Shown in pieces: positions 29,503 to 39,264 of a stretch of 52,535 nt of DNA. Source of the stretch: Triangularia verruculosa (Eukaryota; Ascomycota; Sordariomycetes; Sordariales; Podosporaceae); the NCBI GenBank assembly GCA_033296885.1, contig MU864049.1, positions 1 through 52,535 on the forward strand, in the 5' to 3' direction. A model generated the notes under the pieces. The model was not told the origin of the DNA. It was given only the letters and a program-made list of their open reading frames with translations, and made no database searches. The position numbers and the translations under genes were made by a program. Within the stretch, counting starts at the first letter, position 1. The number at the start of each line of letters is the position of its first letter.

Positions 29503-30226
29503 GGATCGGAGCGTTACGCGCAGGAGATGGTGCTGCCAACCTGGAAGCAGCGGAAGAGTGTCTGGAAGGATGGTCAAGAGGCTTTGGAAGAAAGTAAAAG
29601 GGAAGATAGTGAAAGGTTTTTTGGCCATACCTAATCAACAGGCTCTTTATTTTATCAAAAGGTCTGATTGTAATTTACAGTACCGACTAATCTGTCCAGT
29701 GTTTTTCGCCCAGATTTAAGCATCAACCTTCACGGGTATATTAGATGTGGATGATTGTAAGCAGTATGAACGAGCTGAGATGCCGAGGAAGGTTACGGAG
29801 GCGATATTTATGAAGGATGACAGAGAAGAACTATAGACTGAGAGCCGGGGAAACTTGCGGAGGAGATTGTGAGGGGTGGTGTTATGTGTGGAGGGAAAAT
29901 CGACTGTCTATGAGGACGGTTTTAGGGTCGGATGATGCGTGGGGACCGTTGAGAATGGAGTTGGGGAGGCAAGATGGAGAAGTTTGAGCATGACGGTGAC
30001 TTGAGCACCTTTGACTGGACCCTAACCCTTCTACCTTTACCCCTTTTATGGATCTCATGACATTCAAAACAAATCACTGTTACGCGATTCGTTTCTTAGT
30101 AGAAAATAAACACTTTTTTTTCCTTTTCGGTCTAGACTACGTACATAAAACATAACACTTCAAAATTCCGAATCATCCTGCTGGTCCCCAGTGCCCACCT
30201 GTTCCTCTTCCGACACCCTCAAGCCT
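29503..30226. other. Convergent intergenic region
   Basis: Between the second paralogue (plus) and the large GTPase gene (minus). No exon with family features; nothing else noted. Confidence 0.4.
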
Positions 30227-33200
30227 TCAATTCTTTGGAGCAACAAGCGCAGCCACGACCCCGCCATCCTTCAACACAACCTTCACCAACTCAATCACAG
30301 CCTTGAGATTTTCAGGGTAAAGCGCGCCCTTGAAAATGTATCCCTTCATACTCAGCGCCTTTGGCGCTTTCGCCTTGATGTCGCTAGGCAGTTGATCCCG
30401 AAGATTGTTATAGAGATTGCATGCCCTCTTCTCCTCCTCGGCCCGCTCACGGGGAGACAACTTTATGCGCCTCATCATCTCCATGCGCACATTCTTCATA
30501 ATTTGGACCAGGATCCTTGAATCCCGCGAGGCTTCCGCGCCCCTTCCCGTCAGCTCACGCTCAAGGATGAGCGTGTTCCTTGCTGTCGCGAGCTGTATGA
30601 CCTGCTCGGGGGCTGAGCCGCGGGCTTGTGCCGTCTTGATCAGTGTGTCGATGTAGTTGATCAGGTTAGAAAGGTTCTGAAGGAGTGCCTTGCTTGTGAG
30701 GTCCTCATTTAGCTTGGCCAAATCAAGAATATCGTTGCGCAGCTCTTCTTGGAAGTCGAGGTACGTCTCCATCGCATCAATGAGCGCGCCCTCGAGCGAG
30801 TTGGTGCCCGAGTTCCACTGCGTGATCAGGTCTTCGGGCACCATCTCGACTATCTTGCTGACGGTTTTGATGATGAATCTGGCGTTCTTGTGCCTCTCCC
30901 AGCTGCATTTCCCTTTGCATACGGTGCACCTGCCTTCCTCGCTCATGACGATACATCCCTTCTTGTCTGCGTCGTCGCCATACACACAGATTTGGTGGCA
31001 GGTAAAGTTGCAGTTGATGCAGAGGGTGGTGGCTTCACCCTCGGGGAGCGTTTCTTGCACTGCCTTGTCTATTGACACTTTGATCTTGTCACCGGGGCCC
31101 CTGCCGACGGCCTGGGCCAGGGCGTCCAAGCGGGTAATGAGCGATCGGGCGTCGTCGGCGGTGCGAAGAATCTTCTTCTCGGTGAGCTCACACTTCTTCT
31201 CAAGCCGGATGCGTCCCTGTACTACTTCGGCGCTCTGGGTCGTCGGCACAGGGGGTGCGCGGAGCAGCATCTGCAGGATTTGAAATTGGCCTCGGAGAGA
31301 TCTGAGCCAGCTCTCCCGGACGATGTCGTCTCTCTCACCTCCATCGAGCTCAACGGTGAAGGCGCTGTTGTTCACTTCGACCGAGAATTGTTTGACAGGC
31401 CAGTTCAGCCTCTCTAGGGCACCGCGTGCGAGGGGTGCACCGACGTCGCTGAAGGTGTAGATTGTGCGAAGGCAGGTGTGGACGTTCTTGGCGAAGAGCC
31501 TGAAAATGTATGTCGCCACGGGCTCCAAGAATGTCGTTCGGGAATCGTTGGCCTTGCACGTGAAAATAATGGCGTTCACGTGTTTGACCGTCTTGAAGAA
31601 CTCGGACATGGCTGCTGTGACGAAGGCGTCGCGGGAGATACCTCTGGTGTCGCCGAAGCCGGGTGTGTCGACAACGAGCAACGTCTTGCCCTCGAAAAGT
31701 GATGATAGTGGGCGGATGCGGAAGCAGGTGACTGTCTGTGTTACCGACTCGGACTGCCGAGCACCACGGTCGTCGATGACTAGAATGCGGGCTGGGTCGT
31801 CGACCTCACCACCGAGCAGATACGAGATAAAGGCGTTGACCTCGGTGCTTTTGCCGTGGCCGCTGGTGCCCGTAAACACGACGACGACGGTATTCTTGTC
31901 GTCCGTGATATCTGCTGCTGTGACTTCGGGTTTGAACTCAGGGGCAACATCGACGATGCGGACGGCGATCTCTTTCGAGAATTTCGCTTCGCTGCTGTAG
32001 CGCTTATCTACCTCTTTCTGGCCGACAAAGAGCGTCTTCTTGACGCCACCACTGCTTGAATCAACCAAGTCCCATGGCTTCACCCCTCCCCGAGGATCAG
32101 ACTTCGAGAGTCTGGCCTTGTTGTCTTGGAAGAAGGTGATCATCTCGGATGCCACCGACGGCTGCTTATCCGTGCGCCCAATGGCATGTGGGCTCCAATC
32201 CGAGGCTCCGACGGTTGTGTGGACGGCAAGTGCTACTTCGTAGTCGCAGTCATCGGATAACGGGCCAAGCTGGACACTCGTAGCAGAAGCGGGGCAGGCA
32301 ATCTCTGTATGATCCTCGTTCTCGGTGGCGCGGGGAAATGCGCCATCCTTGTCCTTGTTGCGTCGACGGCGATATCTGACTACGAAGCCTGTTGCCGGTA
32401 TCGTCTCCGTCTCCAGCTCTTCGCGCTCGGGAAGCCAGTTCACAGTGATGGTCTGTCCAGCGACGACGAGGGTGGGTGCCGTGGGGGGGTTGGGGAGCAT
32501 CCCGGTAACGTTTACAAGCTTTTCCCTGTTGTGCAGAATGATGTCGCCGATGTTGGCCTTGGTCTTCTTCCGTTTGCCCGGCCGAACAGCCTTGTCGATG
32601 TTCGCCACGCCAAAGGTAACTTGGACGCCAGGGAGTCTCAGCAAGTGCTGCCGAATCAGGGCGTCACAAGATGAGTTTAAATGGGCGAGTGTTTGCTGGT
32701 TTTCGAACCACTCGTCGCCTTCATCCTCGTAGTCTTCGTCCTCGGAGTCATCTTCCTCCTTGCCAACAGTTCTTCTCTCGATCCTCGACTGAAGCGGATG
32801 CTTGGCACGCCCGATAGAGGGACCCCCCAATGACAACAACAACGTCAGAGCCTTGCTGCCAACCACCGGCTGAACCTCATGGTCCCCGAGGTGGTTCTTG
32901 AAACCCAGATCGATGAGCTTGGCGACGGAATTCTGGAGAACGTTGGCTTCCCTGTCCTTAAGTCGGATGTACTCATCGGCGAGTTCGATGCGTTGCCGAA
33001 AGAGGCTGATAGCCGCCAGGAGCTGGGTGCTCATCTCATTCTTGTCCGTGTTGCCGTCTCGGAGGGCCGGCAGAAAATAACGTGCCGTCGTTCTGAAGTT
33101 GGTGTCGGCTTGAGCAAAGGCGGACGAGAAGCTTGAAATCTCGGTGGCGATGGCAGGAAATTGTGTCTGGAACACTTTCTCGCCCTGGAGGTCTCTCAGC

Positions 33201-34022
33201 TTTAGGCCTACGATGGTGCCTGCCTTGAGGGCGGCAGCTGTCTTGGCAACAAGGTCGTTGTCGAGGCTGCGAATGACTCGGTTTGCCTTGCTGTCAATAA
33301 CAGAGAGCGGCAGAAGCTTGTAGCTGAGCGTGTTCATCTGCTTTGACCAACTTCTTCGGCATATCCCAAGCAACCCGACGAGCGTCGTCGAGGGTGGACA
33401 CATCCTCGACCATGGCACCGCTGTACGAGATCTTGACGTTGTCAAACAGGGAGTCACCCTTCTTGGAGTTGGCGTTGCCCTCGATTAGACTGACAAAGCC
33501 GGCTCTGAGCTCGTCTGTCATCTTAGTGGCCTCCTCGGCTGAGGAGCAGGCCTGAGAGAAGCTGAGAGTAGCGCTTCCGCCCTCGATGACCTCAGCAACG
33601 AAGTGTGTGTAGCGGTTGTCGTCGAGATTCTTCCCATTCTTCATCGACGCGAGCACCTCCTGTGGGATGCGGCGGGTGCGGCGCGCGATAGTGCAAGAGA
33701 CGTCGACGCGGGCTTCGTGCGTGCTTGAGTTATTGTCGTTCAGGTAGCTGGCCGATCCCTTGGCGGTGACGAGCTTGAGATCCAGACTCAACGAGTCCTC
33801 GAGACTGAGAGAGCTGTTCTTGCGCGCCTCTTCGAGCGAGTAAGAGTATCTGTACTCGGCGTTTTGCACCTTGACGTTGTCAACCACCTCCTTCGCATTG
33901 ACAACGCCGTGGTCCCAAAGCGAGATGTCAGCAAAGAATCGACCATTTCGTGCATCGTACAGCATCCCAAGTCGCACATCCTCCCCGAGAGCAGGCATCG
34001 TGTTGTTGGCGACTCTGACCAT
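30227..34022 (-). CDS. Large stonustoxin-type/FN3/AIG1-like GTPase protein with one apparent frameshift
   Basis: From 34022 (ATGG context) the first frame encodes a stonustoxin-family N-terminus (PALGEDVRLGMLYDARNG), a fold related to MACPF perforins, and stops at 33294-33296. The homology goes on in the next frame from about 33340, at the junction with the family's helical FAT-like region, so a single-base indel within 33335-33350 breaks the gene. The span has one base too many for a single frame. The long second frame then holds a thioredoxin-like segment, a fibronectin III-like domain (about 32200-32500), and a GTPase with P-loop GTSGHGKST near 31860 and G3 DTPGFGDT near 31660. The usual TKxD-type G4 is not evident. 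A Cys/His-rich zinc-binding-like block (TCHQIC, CTVCKGKC, about 30890-31030) and a helical C-terminus follow. Such multidomain proteins occur in fish and fungi; the fungal role is unknown. No active toxin is claimed. Confidence 0.75.
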
Positions 34023-35043
34023 GGCGGCTGTTGTCTCTGTGTTTGCTTGTCTGAAACGAGGGGTGCAAGGCGGGCGGTACCTCGAGATGAATGTTGAGCG
34101 GGCAATACCAGGACGTGAAGTTACCTCCCTACGTAAACGCTCGTGGGTTGGGCACGAACGTCCACACCACACCTCTTCTCCAACTTCCCAGCCCCAGCAA
34201 CCGCAAAAGTGCCAATAGAACAATGGCAATAAACACGGGCCATGATGCTGGATCCCGCACTACCTAGGAATCTACTGGCAGTCCCTGCACGCCAAGTTTA
34301 CAACGCCCTCGTTTTACTTGTTTGTCATGTGTGCCTCCTTGCCGACCTTACCTATTCAGCGGGTCATCAGACTTAACATGGTGCTTTAAGCAGCAGTTCT
34401 CCGAGTCCTTCCCCCCGCGTTACTTTGAAGTCATGTTTTTTTTCCACCTGTGCTTATGTGTCTGAGGACATTCGAGGATGTAAGGGGGTGGATGTAGAAA
34501 TAAAAAAAGAAATTATTCCTAGCTTTCGGCATCGTGTCTTCTGAAACGTGCATTGGGTTTTCCTTCAGTCTTGGTTTCATTTATCAGTAGCTACCTAGGT
34601 ATACACTAGTCTCGAAGGGTCGATCATCATATCAGACGACAATACTACCTACCTACCAACGACAGCAACATTGCATCGAGCCTCTCCACAGGGCCATGAC
34701 CGAAAGCTCTCAACCGACGTCCAGGGACCGACACACTGAATCCAGTCCATTACCTGAGTCAACCATATTCACATAACATCCATCAGACCCCTGACCCAGC
34801 CGTTGAACGACCATACCGTATCTAGCCTCGGGTTTATTTAAAAACGGTAAGTCCCATCCTACCACCTTCGGATCCCCACAACCTCCAACCTATCATCCAT
34901 CTTCTCATTCCTGATACGGGCCTACCACCGGATGCAAGTGTAGGACTCAAATAAGTGAATTGAATTTGTCAGATGAAGAACAGAGGAAAACAGAGGAAGA
35001 GAAATCCATCGCCCAGAGGTCTAAATACCCATCCAGTTGACCG
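34023..35043. other. Intergenic, no gene seen
   Basis: Upstream region of the large GTPase gene followed by sequence with CCTACC runs (around 34585-34660). The open frames near 34023-34229 are upstream of the chosen ATG and overlap the promoter. No exon is supported. Confidence 0.4.
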
Positions 35044-35164
35044 GAATCCCCCATTCAAACCAACGGAGCCCCGTATGCCCTAGCAAGTCCCCCGAAGCCT
35101 CCCCCCAAGCCTAGCGTAGTCCTCTGACTCACAAACCCTAACTCGGATACCATCCCATAACAAT
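35044..35164. repeat. Dispersed repeat, copy B (partner at 1678-1786)
   Basis: It starts gaatcccccattcaaaccaa and ends catcccataacaat, as in copy A, with an extra cytosine-rich block of about 12 bases near 35096-35107. Differences are mainly transitions. The sequence from 35165 to 35702 shows no supported gene. Confidence 0.7.
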
Positions 35165-35702
35165 TTGCTGACTTGGGAGATGTCACTGCTTGGTCCAAAT
35201 TGGTATGGTCATTGTCATGATGTTGATTGTTATTTGGATTTGTTTCGTGAGGTGACGTGTACTTGGTGAAAGCTGTAGGTCTTCGAAGCGAGAATAGGAG
35301 TAAGGCATGATGAGAGGGCGCTGCAGAAACGATGTACTGCACATGTTTTTCGTCATTAAATGAGCGGATAACTCGATTCGCTGTATACGATGGATGGAAT
35401 TCTCTACCTCATCGACGTCAATGTTGGGTGTATTAGTGGGCGGACATTGGATGTAGTGGACTGACGCACCGTTCCCTACAGAATCAAGCATCATGGGAAC
35501 TACTGTAAGATATCACTCGAATCGGCGAACGTGAATAACAACTGGTTCTTCATAGACAGGTCATGGACAATGGAACAAACAAAAGTAGCAGTATTTTCAA
35601 AACAAAGCCAAAACCCTCAACAAGAAAAAGAACTTTCAAGTTGGTATCACGACACCCTCTTCCTCCCTTCACCTATTCTCCCCCATGCTCCCCTATCCCC
35701 CT

Positions 35703-36254
35703 TCACAACCCCCTCTTCCCCTCATATTTCCTCGCCCTCCGATCCCCCAAATCCCCAGGGTACCTCATCACAACATAAAACGCATGAATCATCCCCGGCA
35801 GCCACGCCAGAATCGTCAGCAGTATATTAAGAAAAAAGTGCGCATCACACCCCCTCTTCAAAAACACCGCCACCGGCGGCAGAAAGATCGCCATGATCAG
35901 CAACAAAACATCACTTCCCGTGAAGCTCGACGACGACGACCTCGCCCTTATTGCGTTGTTCGGTGGTGCAACCGCGGTAGTGGCCATACTATCCCTGTTT
36001 GTAGTGTGATGGTCCAAACCAGCACCAATACCAACGGGGTGTGTAGTCGGTGCCGAGGCTGCTCCCGCAGAGGGGGGGTAGTAATCGTTGCCGGTGGTGT
36101 TGTGTTGTTTGGTTGCGGTGGTTGTGTCGTCGTGGTAGGCAGGTGCTTGCTGCTGGGCGGCGACGATGGGGTCTTGAGTGGAGGATGTGCCAGTGGTGCC
36201 CGTGACGCCCGTGTCCATCCCGCCGTTGTAGTTGTATGCTGGTGACTTCTCCAT
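35703..36254 (-). CDS. Pmp3/RCI2-domain membrane protein with long N-terminus (183 aa)
   Basis: A single exon. The first 110 or so residues are polar and rich in Thr, Ala, Gln and Tyr with two YPP/AYH-type motifs. The last 70 residues are a complete Pmp3 (UPF0057) domain: VLLLIMAIFLPPVAVFLKRG, then CDAHFFLNILLTILAWLPGM and IHAFYVV, forming two helices. Pmp3 proteins are small plasma-membrane proteolipids that affect membrane potential and salt tolerance; typical members have only 50-60 residues. Forms with an N-terminal extension occur in ascomycetes. A TATA-like element lies about 157 bases upstream. Confidence 0.85.
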   Translation of the reverse strand: MEKSPAYNYNGGMDTGVTGTTGTSSTQDPIVAAQQQAPAYHDDTTTATKQHNTTGNDYYPPSAGAASAPTTHPVGIGAGLDHHTTNRDSMATTAVAPPNNAIRARSSSSSFTGSDVLLLIMAIFLPPVAVFLKRGCDAHFFLNILLTILAWLPGMIHAFYVVMRYPGDLGDRRARKYEGKRGL

Positions 36255-36408
36255 CTTTTGATGTTACCTTCTGATCTTCTTCTTCTTTTTCTTGGAGAAA
36301 AATGTGTAAATGATTCGTGTAGTTGTTGTAGCTGATTGAAAACGACGTGTTTCTGAATCAGAATATTTTAAACCCCCAACGGCCCTTAAAACCGTCAAAT
36401 CCACTCTT

Positions 36409-36416
36409 ATTATATA
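36409..36416 (-). promoter_or_regulatory. TATA-like box for the Pmp3-domain gene
   Basis: The minus strand reads ATATATAATAAG here, about 157 bases upstream of the ATG at 36254. Assigned by position only. The rest of 36255-36878 shows nothing else that I can support. Confidence 0.4.
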
Positions 36417-36878
36417 TTGCCCGACCTCTCAATGACGTCTCAATCCGGCTTTGGGGCGGGCGGCGGATCGACAAAACGGTTGCTTGCATGTAAGTCAGGC
36501 AACCTACGTCATAGTTCGTTCTGCCCAGAAAGCAACTGACCTCAACCGCCACCAACCACTCCCGTGTTAACCGTGCCACAAAATAAGCTCCATTATGCTC
36601 GGATGAATTCGCATTGTTCGATAGCTATCCAACACTTGCTAATAGAGAAAAATGCCAAGTACATTCTATTTCATGACCCATCCCGATCGCTTGTAATGTT
36701 AAAAACGCCAACCAGACTCTACTCTACAGTCCATGCATGGTAATATGTACAGTAAAAACACAACAGAGGAGACCCGAGGCCTGTGTATCATGACACAACT
36801 TTGGTAATCACCGCTTTCGGCTGTGTAAGCCAAAAGCAACGCTCATCATGGTGATCATAAACATGCCAGGAACCCACC

Positions 36879-38512
36879 TCACGGCTTCTTCTCCTCGCTC
36901 TCCTTCTTTTCCTCAGTCTCTTTGGCTTTTCCCTCGCGGTACTTGGCCATCTTCTCCCCCAGATACTGCCATGTCCTCGACCACCCGCTGGTAAGGGGCC
37001 CCTTTAGAGATTGCGTCGTGGCGGGCCAGCTGATGGTCTGCTTGATGACCTCCCGAATGTAGCTGCGCAGCTCGGTGGGATCGTCCTGGACAATGCGACG
37101 CTCGAAACCACCGCCCTCGCGGCGCTTGAACGCAATAGAGTCCTCATTCTTACTTTCCTCCATCATCTTGTTGAACTCCAGTTGGGGGATGGCAAATTTC
37201 CTCTGGTACTGGAAGTAGAGACGTGACCGGAACGACTTTGGCAGCCGGCGCACCATGTTGCCTCGTTTGACTGGATCCATATCCTGCTCGAGGTTGAGGT
37301 TCCCAGCTTCCCACACCCAATCCTTGGCGCTGGTGCCGGGATCGTTGAAGTCAACGTTCGGCAGCGTTTCAATCAGTGGGAGGTAAAGCCGGCGGAAGTT
37401 TGTCATGTTGTTGCCGACAATGTTCTTAACCTTGCTTGGGTTCTCTGTAGGTAGGGACATTCGTGGATCCCCGAGATAACTGATGCCGGCGATGGTGGCA
37501 TAAAGCTCTTCTTCACTAAACTTTGGCGGCAGCAGCAGCAGGGCTGTCCTCAAAGCAGAAAGCAGGTTGATCTGATTGGCAAGACGAATCTTAGGGTCGT
37601 CTCGTAGGATCTTGACAGGCTTGTGTAACCGGCCAGCTAGATATAGTGTGTCCCAGTTTGTCAAGTCCTCCTCTAGTGTCTTCAACTGTACCACTCCGTA
37701 CTTGATCAGGATGCCGTTGACAACAACATAAGGGTTGAAATAGACTCCAGCACCCATCTTGTCCTGCACATATGACACGGCGCCGGACCCGAGGGTGGCA
37801 AGACCCGAATAATGGTCGCGATGTTGTTTCATATTGAGAGAATGCCAGTGCTGCGTATGGGACACACCGAAAATAAAGTCGATCATTTTCGGTGTGCCAT
37901 CTTGGTGCCTCGCTACCGCCGGTGGGCATTTTGGGTGAATGGCCTTTATTTCTTCTGCTGATGCCGTCTTTCCGCTGGATTTTGACTGAGGGAAGACTCC
38001 GGACCCATAAGCAAAGGCATAACGGATTGGCGCACGAAATGCCCAGGGAATAGCCTTTAGGACCTCCTTGAACTCGGCGTCGAACGGTATGTGCTGGTTA
38101 ACGCCAAAGTTGGCGTGGGGTAGGTCGGAAAACGATTCGATCTTAAAGTTTGGATTCGACTCCCAGTCCTTGAGGTCACTAACTACCGAAGACTCCGAGT
38201 CGGATGCGCTTGAAGCTTCTTCTGCGATGGCCTGGGCGGACTTGATATCGGACCTGGAGGTGTCGGTGGCCTCGTCGGCAGCAGCGTCATGTTGGGCGCC
38301 TTTTCTTGTCTCCTTTTCCAGCTCATTCTTGTTCTCGATGTTCGTCCCATATCGTCGCGCGGTCGCAAAGGGCAGTTGTCTGGTCGTGGTGGGCCTGGGG
38401 CGCAGTGGGAGGCGACCCTAGAAAGCTTGATGAGCTATGACGTTGGCCAACCACCGAAGGGGACGCGGGAACTCACCCTCAGCAGCAAGGGGAGACGGGC
38501 AGGAGGAGCCAT
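36879..38512 (-). CDS. TAM41: Mitochondrial CDP-diacylglycerol synthase Tam41 (524 aa)
   Basis: Two exons: 38477-38512 (12 codons) and 36879-38417, with a 59-base intron (GTGAGT...TAG). The model closes exactly. Tam41 makes CDP-diacylglycerol in the mitochondrial inner membrane for cardiolipin synthesis. The N-terminus MAPPARLPLLLRGRLPLRPR is Arg-rich and free of acid residues, as in a mitochondrial targeting peptide. The conserved core has RYAFAYGSGVFPQ (the nucleotidyltransferase GS motif), MIDFIFGVSHTQHWHSLNM (catalytic aspartate and HxxH region), and MGAGVYFNPYV. The lysine/glutamate-rich tail EETEEKKESEEKKP-like end is low complexity. The start rests on the short first exon, which supplies the presequence; a single-exon model would begin inside the core at 37886 and lose it. 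Confidence 0.93.
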
Positions 38513-39264
38513 TGGATGTTGGAAGAGGTCGATATGAGAAAATAGAGAAGAATGATCAATGCTGGAAGGAGTTGTAAAGAGCAGCGGATGCCGCGGAGGA
38601 TCACCTGGTGTCCGTATCCAAAGCCATGGATGTTGTGGAACCATGCGAGTTCTGATGCTGGGAGCTCCAGACGAAAAAGACCCTGGGGTGGATAGCTTGG
38701 GCACGGGCCTCCGCGTCATCGGCAGGGGCACATGCCGCTTCTTTGTTCTCCCCACAGATCGAAGGCTTGGCGACATTCCATGCAAGATGCCAAGCATACT
38801 GTTTACTGAAAGCATCACAGTCCTCTGGATGTGCTGATAGCCATGTTCATCTCCTGGAACCACCCTCTGTTCAGAACATGCAGAGAGATTCAAGTCTTGC
38901 CCACGGAATGGGAAGCCTTGTCTCATAATTCAGTACGGAATATCCATTACCTGCCTATCAAAACTGATAGCGGACTGGGAGGAGCAAACATCCACTGGTA
39001 ACCGCACCCATCACTCCTGCTGCCACAACAGCACTGAACCCTTTCACAAAGCCGGCCTTCGCTAGACAAACTCAATCCCCAGTTTCTTCAACTCTCTTGG
39101 CTCTCTCATGTCGCCCATGATAACCTCCCCTGTCTCCAGCACCCGCCAGTCGCATTGATGAGATCCCAGCAGCCAAGCCCACTGTTGACAGGCCCCGCTT
39201 TATTTTGCAGCAGCCAATCAGTGCCACAACAACGTTGTCGTCTTCCCAAACAATCGGCTTCACA
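38513..39264. promoter_or_regulatory. Shared divergent promoter (TAM41 / MAD1)
   Basis: Head-to-head starts 752 bases apart. No exon is supported between them; open frames here are antisense to nothing known. No clear TATA element seen. Co-regulation is not implied by layout alone. Confidence 0.4.

Noticed and set aside
33294..33457. Two separate overlapping genes instead of one frameshifted gene
   Set aside because: Homology is continuous across the frame change and overlapping cistrons are very unlikely in a fungal nuclear gene.
35685..36245. Plus-strand open frame (186 codons) over the Pmp3-domain gene
   Set aside because: It is the antisense of a gene with a clear Pmp3 domain; basic, low-information sequence.
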